Below, one piece after another: positions 13,633-52,042 of a stretch of DNA of 64,000 nt. The translations under genes were made by a program, and so were the position numbers. The notes below the pieces were generated by a model. That model was not told where the DNA came from, ran no database searches, and saw nothing but the letters and a program-made list of their open reading frames with translations. The stretch is taken from the NCBI GenBank assembly GCA_033675265.1, contig JAUJYZ010001058.1:648501-712500 (forward strand). Reading direction: 5' to 3'. Every line of letters begins with the position of its first letter. Within the stretch, counting starts at the first letter, position 1. The stretch comes from Actinostola sp. cb2023 (lineage: Eukaryota; Cnidaria; Anthozoa; Actiniaria; Actinostolidae).

Positions 13633-13678
13633 AATAATAATAATGATAGCAAAAATAATAATAATAACAGCAATAATA

Positions 13679-13730
<52 letters not shown>

Positions 13731-13755
13731 TAACAAAAATAATAATAATAACAGC

Positions 13756-13798
<43 letters not shown>

Positions 13799-13821
13799 TA
13801 ATAATAATAATAATAATAATA
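13633..13821. repeat. AAT microsatellite, compound
   Basis: Two AAT runs, each preceded by a related AGCAAAAATAATAATAATAA-like motif. Confidence 0.9.
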
Positions 13822-13869
13822 GCTAACATAAATATGATCAATTGCGCAATACAACTGATGAAAACTTAA

Positions 13870-16756
13870 ATATGAAACTAATCAAAATGAATTAAAAAAG
13901 AAAAAGAGGTTCGGTTCGATGCCTGAGCTGGTACTAATTCAGTGATATTCCCAGTTCCAGCTCTTTGCAAACAACGACTTGTCTTGGTGCAAGGTTGAGC
14001 TGAAATAAAGCACCATAGAGTACCATGTCATTGATGTCCACGGACAAGCGATAACAGTAGGACTGATTAATACCTGTGTATCTTAATTGTGTATTTCTGG
14101 GCATATAGAATAAATATGCATATTGCTTTTAATTTGGTATCGATATTGATAAATCTTGTAAAATGTTTGAATGCGATATGGCTGTTATTTTCCTTTTTCT
14201 TTCCAACGTTTTTTTCTTTCTTGTTACTGGCTTTTCTCCGCCTTTTTGCGATTTTTGTTACTTTGTGACAGTGTATGCGATATTAGTTTATAATTTATTA
14301 TTAATAACGTTCGATATTCCCACTAATTTCTAGTTAAACACAGTGTTCAGTACAAAGGTGGAGCAAACATATTTATCAGTCTATTTTTATGCATTTTCTA
14401 TTATTTATTTAATTATTATATCTACCAACATTGTAAATAATTTTAGATTTAGATAATGATAATATTATTATCATTATTATTATTTTATTTTTATTATTTT
14501 ATTATTTATTTTATTCATTAATTGAAGTTGTCTCGAATACAAAACCTATATATACGGTTTGTCCCTCTCATTGTAATCGTGTACGGTAATAAAGTTATCA
14601 GAGACTGTGTATACCCGGTGATGCCCAAAGAGAGTCAACTGTAGCTATTGTTTACATTAGAAGTTAGCAGCTGTCAGATGATTACAGGTATTCCTTGAGT
14701 CAAGTCTAAGACTGAATAAATTTCACGTTAATAAGTCGTGTACAACACACACGAGTGAAAAGCAATTTCCACATGAACAAAGTAGCAAGAATGAATCGCT
14801 GGCACCGTGTTTGCGACACCACTAAGCTTCTGCAGCCATAATTTGAGATCCTGTGTTATAAGCCGTGTTGAAAGGTACCAAACTGATTGTAAAAGGGGCA
14901 GAGAAACCTTTTTTTTTCAAGCTCAATTCTTTGTTCGCGAGTAGACATTGTCGATAATCAAGTCGGCGTTTTGACATTGAATATCAAGAAATATATTCAT
15001 CTCTATTGCGGTTGTCACTTCTTATAAGTTAGTATGAACGCGTTTAAATAAATGTTTTCTGTCAAGTATGTTTGAAAAGTAGTTCCTTCGTATTTTCTTA
15101 CAATTATTAATTGAGTTCATATATATTCTACGCTGCTTTCCAGTTTACACGCGTTTGACAATTCTCTTGAAAAGGCGCTTAAAATTGGCCAACGGGACGT
15201 CAGTTTTGGACATTTAATAATGACTGATTCGGTATATACAAAAAAGAACTGATCACTCTGGACAAATCAACGCTGCATAATATGCTGAAGATGCTAGATT
15301 AGTAGCTTTTAGCTTGGGTAAAAAGCAGAACGTTTGAAGTAGCACATGATTGTTCCATCCTGTTTGTTCGACAACGGGAAGAGAATAAACAAGAAAGAGG
15401 CGTATTTTTTGGGGGTATATATTTTTTGTAATCCGCAAGAAAAAAAAACGGTTTCTCTCGACTGAAAAGATCCAGCTCCACAAAATATTAGAAAAAATTA
15501 TCTAATTCAACGTTCTAGTTCTAGCTGCATTTGAACCACAGATTTGAATATGATTTTAATTTCATTATTTGAGCCGAAAAAAAGTGTCTGATCTTGAGTT
15601 TGAATCCTACTGAAAGGTAAACGCAAGCTTTCAATTCGGCTCATCTGGATTGAATACAAGTGATTTTTGCGGATATCAAATTCACAATATTTATTTTTCT
15701 CGGCCAGTATTTGCATTCGGCGATAACTGGTTGTTGGGTGAAATTTCCTGTTTCTTAGCAACGTAGACGACGACTAGACTAGAGTGAGAAAATAATGGAC
15801 AAATTACAGGTTTCATTTTAGCTTTGTTATTTTGACTGAAATTTGAGCCTTGATCGGCAATAAAAGTCAACATCATCTGATCAGTTAGCCATAAATTTAC
15901 CCTATTTCTCGGTTATTTGGAAAGTCCATTAGAATCATTTTATTGTTACGAACCGTGAGAAAAATAGGCGTGCTATTTTGCTGTTACCCTCAACTGTACT
16001 TATTGGAATACTTTCTCCAATTTAATGAAATACTAATAATAATTACTGTATCTACTGACCAGCTGTATTACTAATGAACCAATATTCTTTGAATTCTCCC
16101 GAGTCCCTAGGGAAAAGTTTGTATCTGCTTAGCTCTATTTTGGGTTTATAATTAACCAAGTTATACATCAGTTTGTTAGCTAATCGATTTTCAGTTGAAT
16201 TCACGACTGCATTCCTTTTACAGACAGCGGTGAAATCTGATGAACTCGAGTGGAGCGATCGTCAATTACTTCCACTGATTGTCAATACGCGTCCCCGGTG
16301 GAATTACAGACCGATTAAAGCTTGGGAACGAAGGTAGCTTGCTCTTTGTATAAAGTTAGAACAAGGTGCTTAGTCGATCATGCTGGAATGGTGGATAACG
16401 TTTAAATCAAGCGTTTTATCTTCGTAGTCATCGATCCGGAGTTTCAAAGCAAAAGAAGACGTTGTAGTTCAACCACTACCTATTCAAAGAGTCACTGCTT
16501 TACTTTATGTATACAAAGTGAAATGATTCGAAATACATAAATGCGTGGTTGATTTGATAACCCACCGACGATCGAGTTCAGTTCGGAGATCAATGTTATT
16601 ATCAATGTGAGGTTGTAAGGGGAAGTTAAGACAACACAAGTACGCCAGAAGGAAAATTATTCATTGGAATTTTGTCTTTTGGGGTTTGGTAATCATCTGG
16701 CTCTCATCATGTCACTTTTGGTTGGAATTACAAAGTTACTCTTTCTACGACATCAA
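13870..16756. other. Region upstream of the cyclase gene, no gene recognised
   Basis: AT-rich, with short TTATTATTT tracts near 14460-14520. The 5' UTR and promoter of the cyclase gene should lie here, but I could not place them. Open frames on the minus strand at 15.2-15.9 kb show no domain. Confidence 0.4.
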
Positions 16757-42629
<25,873 letters not shown>

Positions 42630-43510
42630 GCATTTCTTCAAACCAATCATTTGCTGTATGTGGGGGATGTGTGGAGGAAACGATACTGTACATCAAACAA
42701 CAACGGCAGGTGGTTTAATAGCAGAGACGGTGTCGATGAGAAAGTGTGACTGCATGACTGATGCTCCTTCCTGTATATTGTCTTCAAAGTGTCATATTGT
42801 GGAAATGTGAACGTCACTCGGAGAATTCAGTTTGTTTCATGAACGAACGAAAGTAAGACCCGTGAGAAATGTGGGCAAACACGTCTTTCGTTTCCCTTAT
42901 CATTTATCCTTCTCAAACTCATTAATAAATCATGAGGACAGAGGAATGGAGGTTTGAAGATGTGGCCTTAATTAGCATAAAATTTGGTCAATTTTAACGT
43001 TGAATTTCTCCAAGAATTATTAATGGTTTGAGAAACACTCAAACACTCGAACTCGACATCGCCAACCGAGTGTTTGATACTGTATTAATAATGTAAAGTG
43101 AACGATGGACAATATTGGTCAAGAAACGTGATATGGACGCTATCTGAACATAATAATCGATGCCCCCCTGTGAGCTGACACGTGAAAGGGTTGCTATGTA
43201 AAATACAATAACTAATATTGACAGCCTTTGTACATTATGCTCTCATGCATGTGCGAGAATATATATAAAATCAACATGTCACAATGTTGGTAATTTAATT
43301 TCCAAATTATAATTATGCTTTTGGTGCTAGAATCAATGGCAACCGTGAGACAATTGTATTATTCACCTTATTGTAACCAAAGGTATCCGTGAGACAATTG
43401 TAGTATTCACCTTATTGTAACCAATGGTAACCGTGAGACAATTGTAGTATTCACCTTACTGAAACACAGGAATTCATAGAAACAATAAAAATTCAGGAAA
43501 GTCTCTGTGG
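42630..43510 (+). other. Probable 3' UTR of the cyclase gene with a 54-bp tandem repeat
   Basis: AATAAA signals lie at 42924-42929 and 43484-43489. The second is followed by a GT-rich stretch (GTCTCTGTGGTTGTG), so cleavage near 43505 is plausible. A 54-bp unit containing CCGTGAGACAATTGTA occurs three times at about 43336-43462. The transcript end is inferred. Confidence 0.5.
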
Positions 43511-44370
43511 TTGTGCTCGAGTTAAAGATAATGTCCGGACCAAGAGGTTGAATGAATGAATCAACTTTATTTTAAGAGGGTACATATTTGCTTTTCATAG
43601 ATTAACGGTTAAGTATTATGGGATAATTTACATTTTCGTATGAGTGGGAAAACTACGGCACTGAGTTACGGTCACGGTACGGAATCGAAGACATCTATTC
43701 AACCAATCACGCGCAGCGCGCAAAATCCCACTTGAAAAGCTCATTTGGGCATTTTATATAAAGTACTTATTATTAGTCAGTATATTATTGCTCAACCAAT
43801 CAGAATGCTTGGACAAGGCACGGTCACCTCAGCTAGGGCACGAACCGTACCGTAACTACTTCCCACTGGTAGGAAAATGACTCAGTGATCGCGTGGTGCA
43901 TTCACAGTGGTCGTTACATGGCCACTACTATACTACTCATTTTCTTACAGGTAACACTTCAGTCATTGCATGTAAGTAAATCTGCTGACCGAAAAAGATG
44001 GCGATACCATAATCCTTTGCGCGTTGCTAGGGATGTGTGTTGTAGGCCGGACGGAATAGCTGGGGGTCTTAATATATTCCTTTCTCTCTTCCCAAAGCTG
44101 TCCCAGTCTTCTCCGAAAAATGCAGTCTAGTAGAATCTTCATTCAGAATAGAGAAATGTTTTTAAAACGACAAAATCAAATGTGAATCTGTCACCTGCTT
44201 TATTTATGTGAACGTGTTTTAAAACAGTTTGTAGATGCGAGTGGTCTGATTTAGGTTCGCAAAGGATTACTGGGTAAAATGTACAGCCGCCATCTTTTTC
44301 TGTATGTAGAGTGAAAAGTCTCTCACTTATCTTCTCGTCTTCACATTTATACTTAAACTATGAGTGAGAC
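43511..44370. other. Intergenic, fragments of dispersed repeats
   Basis: GATGGCG with ATAATCCTTTGCGCG near 44000, and the inverted AAAATGTACAGCCGCCATCT near 44280, match parts of 40271-40320 (AAGATGGCGG, CAGTAATCCTTTGCGCG). This indicates copies of one old repeat. Confidence 0.45.
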
Positions 44371-44482
44371 GCGGTATTGCGGAAAAAATTATGCAAGCTC
44401 AGTCAATTTATTAGGTGAAAACGATGAACGAAGTTGTGTCAGTCAATTTCCTTAATTTGCATAATGTTTCTGCAATACCGCG
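44371..44482. repeat. Imperfect inverted repeat
   Basis: GCGGTATTGCGGAAAAAATT is mirrored by TTTCTGCAATACCGC, with ATTATGCAAG against TTTGCATAAT. Confidence 0.55.
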
Positions 44483-47449
44483 CCTTAGTGACCACATGGT
44501 TCCTTTGTGGGAAGTGGCTTCTCGGTTTGACGGTATACCACAAGAAGCAAGGCACTTTGATGACAGCAAAGATTGATCTTTAGTGTGAAAGGATAAAACG
44601 ATATTGGCAGATCAAGCGATAATAAGATACAATCGCAATTGGTATGAACCACCGATCAGAGCGGATCAATATATTTACATAATAGTTATCGGAGTGGCAA
44701 CAGTAAACAGAGAAATAATTCAATTTATTCCGGTCAGAAAAAATGAAAACAAACAACATGGATTATTAAATAACAAACAGACATAGAAGGAAATATCATT
44801 AGAAAGGTTGATTGAAACCTTTAAATATTTTTAAATTTTCATTATCACAATGTTATCAGTTTCTTGGCAGCGGGAGTGACAAGAAGACAACAATTTTAAG
44901 TATTACTGCTATGATGTGAAGGTAATTGAAAAGCTGAGATAACTGATATTTTAAATCCTTTAAATAAGATAACTCCGTCAGAACTCCTGACTATACTGAT
45001 TCTGTCAGTATGAGTAGACAGTTTGCCATATGTCAAACACCGCCCTTGTCAGGCAACGGATCCTAATTAGAATTGTTTGACAATGTCTTCCATTCTCAAA
45101 AAGGTTGTCCAGATGAAAAGACTACAATACTACAATAAAGTCACGTGATTCATTATGTATTCAATTTCCTCGCGTGAAATTTAAATTTGTTATCTTGTGG
45201 ACTGAACATATTTTACTGTTGTTGGATCTTTAAAATCAGCCATATTTATAAACTCCTAGATTCTTAGAGTTTATCTAAATATGTTTGTTTTGACATAACA
45301 AATAATATTTCTTAAATTTGGGGTAAATTAGCTCGGTATCGTGATCAGCATATATTTTCTTTAAGTGGCGGAAATAAGCAATATTTTGAGGGTAAAATGA
45401 GATCAAAGCGATCAGATATAAAGGAAGATGTCTTCGAGATGGCTGAGAACCACGGAGAATAAGTGAATTTCAGACTGCGGGATACCAAGGTCGAACGTAT
45501 AAACGGCTTTAACAGGGTCAATCTTTGTAGCAGTAAAATGTAGTAATAGTGTTTTTAGTCGAGCACTACCATTAGTAGACGCCCATCACTCTCCCTTCCT
45601 TAGTCGATCTGTACTGAGGGATCGGCTAAAGTTCTACCTTCAACACATTCCTATCTGAGCAGAAACGTAAGTTGACATGTATTGCTAAAAGAACATTACT
45701 CATGTGATTTGTATACTAGATCTTACAAAAAAAGATATAATTTGTATTTTCATACTGGCACTAGTTTAGTTTCTCACTAGTGTGAACTCTAACATGAGTT
45801 AACTTATTCTCTTTCGGTTGAGTACAGTTTTTCATTCTATTTTATTGTTCCAGCTTGCAATATAATTTACCGTCGACGCGGCTAACACAACATCGAAGAA
45901 CGAAAAACGTGCTATCTCTTATGCTGCTATCTTTTAAATATCACAGAATTTATAATCCTGACAATACGTCAACTATTTCACTTTTTGATTTTTTTTCTGA
46001 TTTTTTATTTATTTATTGAGATAATTCTTTCAACTTGATGCTTTTCAGCATATTTTTCTGAGCCGTATTATTACTGTCAGTTTTAGGGTTATATGCCATC
46101 AACAATACTCACGCGAGATTTGGAATCGATATTCAGTAAAGGATTAAAGGCTTTTTGCTTGGATCGGATTAAACGGAGAGAAATAAGACTGAACATTGAA
46201 TAATGCGGATTCTTACTCCGGTATTCTTACTTCACGACAATCAGTCTTCGTGTCTTGTTTTTCCCCATCATAATAATCATGTTTTCACAGTAAATGCCTA
46301 ATGGAGATAAACTTATAAAACTAACAAATAACAACATTAATAAAAACATTAAAAACTGGCAAAGCAAAAATGTTTAAAGTAACCAATGACAGCTAATCTA
46401 GATTAAGAAAGGCCCGGATGTGAGCGCGCGTCAGATTTTCCCGCCACTAGGTTCGAGTTACCATTATTTTCATAGCTGTGCATTTATTTTAGCCGTTTGG
46501 TGGGTCTTTGCAATTGTCACATTCGAAAAGCGAAAACACTATAAAGGCTTACCTTTACTTTAAAAGGATGGTTGGAAGCTACACATGAACATCAAAGCGT
46601 AAGTAAATAAGCCGTGTTTTCATTGAATTCTCAACATAGTTGTGTCGACAGAACATTTGATGATGGTTAAAAATTGATATTTACCCTTCTCAGTGTCATT
46701 GGTCTCGAATACTCTAGCTATCAAGTAGGTATTAAAGGGGCTAAAATCTTTATCGATCTGAAAACATGTTTACCGTTTTTGCATTAAGAGATCAAATTTA
46801 TACATTTTAAACAGTCCAGTCGTTATAATAATAAATTTATATTCATCAACGGAACTGTCGATGTGTATGAAAGTACTATTTTAATACTAATAGACATTGC
46901 GCAAGGTTCATGGTGCCGATCCACGTACTAAGACGTCGTCTTTGGTTTTTTTAGTTCTCTTCAATCATTACAGCCTTGTTTTCCGGGATTTTTTTCGTCG
47001 TTCTGAACAAATGAAAATGAATTTATGTCGTGTGTGCACTGCAAACACCTCCATTTTAATTGTATAATTTCCAATGCGAAACATCAGGCACGAAATTGCT
47101 TTAGTTTATTTAGTGACAAACAAGCGGTGCAGCCCTAAGAGTTTTTGAAGGTTTGTTTATACGAACGGTAAACATTTTCTGAAAGCCACTGTCAATGCAG
47201 GGAAATGTATGAACTAAAACACCTGTCTCTACGCTTATTTTAAGTAGATTTGCTTACTTTCAAATTAGCTTATGCGACCGTATTGCCCAAGAAAAGCCGG
47301 CCATTACCATGGAAACGTGGTATATTTTCTCACGTAACTAGGAATTTTACCGCCTATAGGCCGATGATGGCGGTGAAGACATTTAGAAGTAATAGCGGAT
47401 CTGAGTGGGCCTATGGGGAACCAAAATGAAAAAAACACTTGATCATGAC
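44483..47449. other. Intergenic, no feature recognised
   Basis: AT-rich sequence without convincing exons, up to the TTAA at the left end of the 5.7-kb transposon. Confidence 0.45.
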
Positions 47450-47453
47450 TTAA

Positions 47454-48511
47454 GAGCGTGTCCATGGGAGGACCAGGCAGGTGTGATACATGCCATCTCA
47501 CCGATTTCGATGAAACTTACCGAAATGAAAGGCTTCACCCAAATACTCAACATGCCAAAGTGGTTAGCAATTTAGAATTTTCCAGGGGGGGTTAGACCAC
47601 CCTCTTGCTTTTCCCCCAAAAATCCCAAAATATTCACCCTTACAAACAGTAAAAGTAGAGAGCTTTCAAACTTGCACAATTCAATAGATTTTATTTTGGT
47701 TGGACACCAGTATACCTACATCCTTTATGAGTTCAAGACATGAGTTTCAAGTAATATGATTGACGTCTTGTCAATCAACTGATGTTAATAATTAACCATG
47801 TAAAATGGCTTCCCAAAATAAGGTGGTTTTGAGGCCAAATATCTCCAATGGCCACGCCTGTATTGAACAGATGTCAAAACCACGATTCAGTTCCATACTT
47901 GGTCAGTGCAAATCGGCAATAAAATTTTTGGGACCTGTTATTTTCTTTGCGCAGGCCGAGCTCAAACCTGCACATAACAGCAGTAATTTTAGATCGATAT
48001 CATCTCACAACAGCGGTAATTATGAGAAGCTATGAGCAGATGCAACCATTTCTCCAACTCATTTGTGTCTTTAATTGATCATACAACCCTCTGAATAATC
48101 TAAGAATAGTGTAAATGCGAGATTATCAGAAATATGTGCCGAAATATTCGAACAATGGCACTAAACCGGGCACAAAATAATCGATAAAATGGCTATTTCC
48201 CCAAGATAAACAAAGGTAGACATGATCTCTAACTACACAGCCAGATATAATGTATTTATGCGATATATAATACAGGCTTTCATAATATTTATTTTGGAGG
48301 TGTTGACAAACGAGTGAAACATGACGACATGTACTGTATTCTGAATTACGTGATTTGATCTACATTTCATTCAATAAAAACATCAAGTACAACTTTCTTA
48401 GCTCAAATATAACAGAATCTCTTCAAATCCACAATAATAAAGGTATTTCAATCCAAGAATTTTACTTACATGAACATCGGCCTGTGCCTGACCTGTTGTG
48501 TAACGCAATAC
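47454..48511 (+). repeat. Left long terminal inverted repeat of the TTAA transposon
   Basis: Matches the reverse complement of 52043-53120 with few differences. Both arms hold the same 76-codon open frame (47805-48035 and 52538-52768), probably fortuitous since it is a passenger of the inverted repeat. Confidence 0.85.
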
Positions 48512-48749
48512 ACACAAATTATCTAATGTACATTCTGGTCAGCGGTCGCACAGGGTTCCCGTGAATCATTTTGTAACTAATATATTACTAAATTATAATG
48601 ATAAAATACACCGATAGAAACTATCAAACAAAGTGAGAATAATATTAACAACAATATCTATAAAAGTGAAAATATTAATAATGGTCGATTTAGCAATCGT
48701 ACGTGTTTTAACACGTTAAAACGATGATCGAATAGTTTAACGAAATTTA

Positions 48750-48873
48750 TTTGACGCTTCGATGTCACTGACATCATATTCTCGGGAGATAAATTTGTAC
48801 AAGATAATTGGATACAATTTATCTGGTTACTTCAGTTTGAGAATATGATGTCAGTGACATCGAAAGCGTCAAA
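48750..48873. repeat. 34-bp inverted repeat (hairpin) with a 55-base loop
   Basis: ATGTCACTGACATCATATTC at about 48762 is mirrored by GAATATGATGTCAGTGACAT at about 48841. It lies between the left arm and the stop codon of the transposon protein. Confidence 0.7.
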
Positions 48874-48995
48874 GCGTCGATCATTGTTAAAAATGAAAAT
48901 CGAAGCAAAAATCTTGGATATGCAAATTAATTGTTCTTTACCAGATATGGTACGTAATTAAATTGAAATAAAAAACCAGACACTCAACACTACAG

Positions 48996-49182
48996 TTATA
49001 ATTCACGTCTGATTTTCCGTCTGGTGTTGATGGTAACAGCCTCCATGTCTGACATGGTGTCAATCACAGCAGACTTTGCGGCGTCCTGATGCACAGCACG
49101 GACGATATGTGCCTTCCAGTCCTCTAATTTGGGCAGGGCGCTTTCCAAGTCATGGTTAATTTCTTCGCGTCTGTCTTCATCA
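48996..49182 (-). pseudogene. Transposon protein exon E (WKAH helix, early end)
   Basis: Acceptor CCTTTTCAG in phase with exon D. It reads DEDRREEINHDLESALPKLE, then WKAHIVRAVHQDAAKSAVID, and stops at TAA 48996-48998 after a short basic tail. The early stop suggests an internal deletion of the catalytic half. Confidence 0.6.
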
Positions 49183-49310
49183 CTGAAAAGGTGAATGAAA
49201 TGCATAAATAATGTCGTCATTCTGGAACAGCTCTAGACAAACTACTGAAAACTACTTTGGACTGGTTTGTTATCTTTTGTTTTGATTTGTTTCGTTTATT
49301 ATTGTCTTAC

Positions 49311-49566
49311 CTAAAGTGTACCTCTGAGGAGGACAGCGCCAGCTGTATATTAACGATGGTGTTCCTCAGATCATCACAACGATCATAGCAGATGCTGTGC
49401 TGGTGTTGGCATGTCCCACGATGATCAGCCTCTCCACTGCTTAGGGCGTATACGCTGCAGTGATCAGCGCAGGGAGTCTCCTTAGATATATGGATCTTGA
49501 AATCCGACTTTAGGTATTGTTTTGCTGCCTTGAGTCGACTTTTGATGTTCGCTGATGCCTCGCCCC
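49311..49566 (-). pseudogene. Transposon protein exon D (CADHC / CxHxH / CxxC block)
   Basis: A single open frame of 85 codons with good splice sites. It contains KSRLKAAKQYLKSDF, CADHCSVYALS, GTCQHQHSICYDRCDDLRNT. The spaced Cys and His residues suggest zinc binding. This is the best preserved exon. Confidence 0.65.
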
Positions 49567-49802
49567 CTAGACCTACGAAAACGAGGCAACGTTAATAAGT
49601 GCCCTAATCAAATGTTAGTAATTGTTATTGTTGTTGTCATGGCTTTCTGCCCAATTTTGGAAATAACGTTCCTGGAAACAAATGAAAGTTCAGTTAAAGC
49701 GAAATGTGATATCTCACATGCATTCATGTTGTGACTGACGTAACACATGACATTTTCCTGGTAAAATGACTGAAATATAATTTATTTTCCTCTATCACAT
49801 AC

Positions 49803-49912
49803 CGTATTGGTGCAATTGATCAACAGTATTCTCGAGAGAAGTGAGAGCACACCCCGTCAGTTTGCGTGCTGTCTAGGCCAGCCAAGGATTTCTTTTGCGA
49901 CGCGGCACACAC
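49803..49912 (-). pseudogene. Transposon protein exon C (KSLAGLD block, frameshifted)
   Basis: Acceptor TTATTTGTAG, donor TACG|GTATGT. It reads VCAASQKKSLAGLDSTQTDG. After one extra G in GGGG (49852-49855) the other frame gives ALTSLENTVDQLHQYG, which joins exon D in phase. Confidence 0.55.
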
Positions 49913-50257
49913 CTACAAATAAATGCAGTCGGTCAGTTGAAATCTATGATGTCCGACATTCTTCTCTCTTCAACCTATCAGGTCACATGACGGCGGCAAT
50001 AGAAAAGCACTCCTTCCTCCCTCACCCCTTACATCCTCCTTTCCTTCCCGTCTAATGTATGCGCAAACAGGTTTTCGAAGCTCAATTAACAACATATATT
50101 AATATATTATCAACGTTTAATTTTATAAGTGTCTTCGACCTAATGTTTTTCTATGTAGAGCTTTTGGACTAAGTGTCCATATTCAGGACAAAAAATGTAC
50201 AAAGTGCGTGAGCAAACAAACGAGAAAAAAACGTTGTGCGCGAGAGAATGGAAAACA

Positions 50258-50943
50258 CTCAAGTATGTTAAGGCCTGGGTTTTGGGCCTTCTTGAGAATT
50301 CACGTTTTGTTCAATAACTCAGCCAACATTTGTTATGTTTAAAAAAAACTAGTGCATACATTGGATTTGGGGTCCTTAACTTTTTAGTGCAAAGCTTTTT
50401 ATGATCACGTGACCTATGACGTCATTACATTGGAAAACAGAAAAATAGCTCGTTGGTGGCGAGTTCAAGTAGGAAATTCTAACAAATACCTTAAATCTAT
50501 TTCTCTCTCAGTGCTTTATAGATTGTCTTTCGGTGTGGGTGGCTCTTGTTTGTTTTTAAAGAGAATTTGAATAAAAATGATTTTGATTATCTGGTCACGT
50601 GACCTGTTTTACCCCATATCTCCTTAAAAAGAAATGAAAGTCACCCATTCCGAACGACAATCTATATTAATAGCACATACAACGAAATAGCTTTAAGGTA
50701 CTAGCTAGAATTTATCACTTGAACTCGCCACCAACGGCTTAAAATAATTGTGTGTTGCTTTTATGTCTCTAACTGGTCACGTGACCACCCCTAATGCAAA
50801 TGTTTTGAGTAAAGGCTCTTTATCTACCCAAGTTCTATTGATGGTCCAAATTTCAAGTCATTTTGACACGTTTTAGGAATACAACTAAAAAAACAAAGTT
50901 TTGTTCCATAATAGCAGCTGACCCAGGCCTTAACATACTTGAG
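50258..50943. mobile_element. 690-bp fold-back element nested in the TTAA transposon
   Basis: The ends are exact inverted repeats: CTCAAGTATGTTAAGGCC at 50258 and its complement ending at 50943. A second inverted pair lies inside (GGTGGCGAGTTCAAG near 50455 against CTTGAACTCGCCACC near 50718). It separates protein exons B and C. No clear target duplication was seen. Confidence 0.65.
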
Positions 50944-51033
50944 CAACTGAAAGTACGGACATTAATTTCTTATCACGTAATAATCAGTTGAGTAAACATA
51001 TATCTCTCACCTCACTTGTTAATGGTTCTTCTA

Positions 51034-51194
51034 ATTGAAATCGCACGTGTGCGTGTGGCAATCGGGCCCAGTCACCTCGGTCTCACTGTCAGTTTGCTCC
51101 ATGGAAAGCTCTGGCTGCCAGGAAGGCGGCGGAATATCGGGGAATGGCTCATTCATAGCAACACTGTGTTTCCCGCGGCAAGTTCTGCATATGC
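51034..51194 (-). pseudogene. Transposon protein exon B (GICRTCR block)
   Basis: After the acceptor GGGTACAG the frame completes the split glycine codon to give GICRTCRGKHSVAMNE, then an acidic Pro-rich stretch, and closes with TAG at 51031-51033. CxxC is a probable second half of the zinc site begun in exon A. The 3' end of the exon was not resolved. Confidence 0.55.
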
Positions 51195-51326
51195 CTGTAC
51201 CCAGTAGAGAGAAATCAACAAAGTCATTTATGTGTCATTGGAGATATACTTTATACAAGAGTTTGTCATTGATGATTGCATTACAACAGAATATCGTAGA
51301 GATAAATTTATGACATTGCTAAATAC

Positions 51327-51731
51327 CTGCACCAACAGGAACGATGGTATTCCATTTTGTCTTGATATTCTTGGCCATTTGAAAGTTAATCCCTCTTTCG
51401 GGCTTTCCTTTACAGTCACCATGTAGTGGATGCTGACACTTTTTTGAAGCCCTGAACGGAACTTGATGCCCAGTTCGTCACGGTGTTTTGGACAGATTGT
51501 AAAATCACTGCCATCTTCATCAAAAAGGCCCACGCGAGCAAGAATGAGCTCCTTTTCAGAGGAAACACTGCTTTGGGCAACTTTTAGTTGCCTAAGATGA
51601 GGTTTCACATTGTTAGAACAGGCGCTCAGAGTGCGAAGCTGATTTTGACTAGGATACTGCCTGGACGAGACATTGCACTGAGTATTACAGTGCGTAGCAA
51701 AGGAACATGAAACTGTGAGTTGAGACATCAT
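51327..51731 (-). pseudogene. Transposon protein exon A (TICPKHR / KPERGI block)
   Basis: ATG ATG at 51731 opens a frame containing EKELILARVGLFDEDGSDF and FTICPKHRDELGI, a probable zinc-binding Cys/His motif. One base is missing at the A6 run (T6 on the + strand, 51440-51445). In the next frame the sequence continues as KKCQHPLHGDCKGKPERGI and ends in VPVGAG|GTATTT. The true start is uncertain. Confidence 0.6.
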
Positions 51732-52042
51732 TCGTAGAACGCAAACATGTGTCGCAGTAATAACAACTGTACAAGGTGTGCCGATTTATATAGCAAGCAT
51801 TTTCCGATTTTGCAATATCTACCATCATCTACCGGACATATATGGTAATGTAAATATTGCGAGAACAAATTGCGAAAGTTATTACTGTCTTTTACATATC
51901 TTTATATATAGTTTTTGTTATTGGATTCCATGCAGTAAAAAGTATTATAAGTTCACTAAGTTAGCAAGGCAGACAGTATTAACAATATTGCGTGTTTTAT
52001 AGTTGTACTTTGTTGAGAAATGAGAAGTATTGGAGATGTCTA

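Larger units (their letters stand above)
48996..51731 (-). pseudogene. Defective Cys/His-rich transposon protein, five exons visible
   Basis: Minus-strand exon blocks lie at 51731-51327, 51194-about 51034, 49912-49803, 49566-49311 and 49182-48996. In order they carry FTICPKHRDELGI, then KCQHPLHG and KPERGI, then GICRTCRGKH; VCAASQKKSLAGLD; CADHCSVYALS and CQHQHSICYDRCDDL; and LEDWKAHIVRAVHQD. Splice sites and phases join A to B and C to D to E. Two single-base indels break the frame (51440-51445 and 49852-49855). The piece expected just before the third block was not found. The reading stops at TAA 48996 soon after the WKAH helix, where relatives that I recall continue for hundreds of residues. 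The gene lies wholly between 1.07-kb inverted repeats, so I take it as the element's own, decayed protein. Its biochemical role is unknown; a transposase role is inferred from position. Confidence 0.65.

Noticed and set aside
13050..13869. Ile-, Asn- and Leu-rich frames
   Set aside because: Translations of AAT microsatellites.
16664..16756. Upstream in-frame Met at 16664 as the cyclase start
   Set aside because: It would place a second hydrophobic segment before the clear signal peptide at 16757. Possible, but less likely.
45398..45463. Short frame MRSKRSDIKEDVFEMAENHG
   Set aside because: Only 21 codons with no homology signal or splice context.
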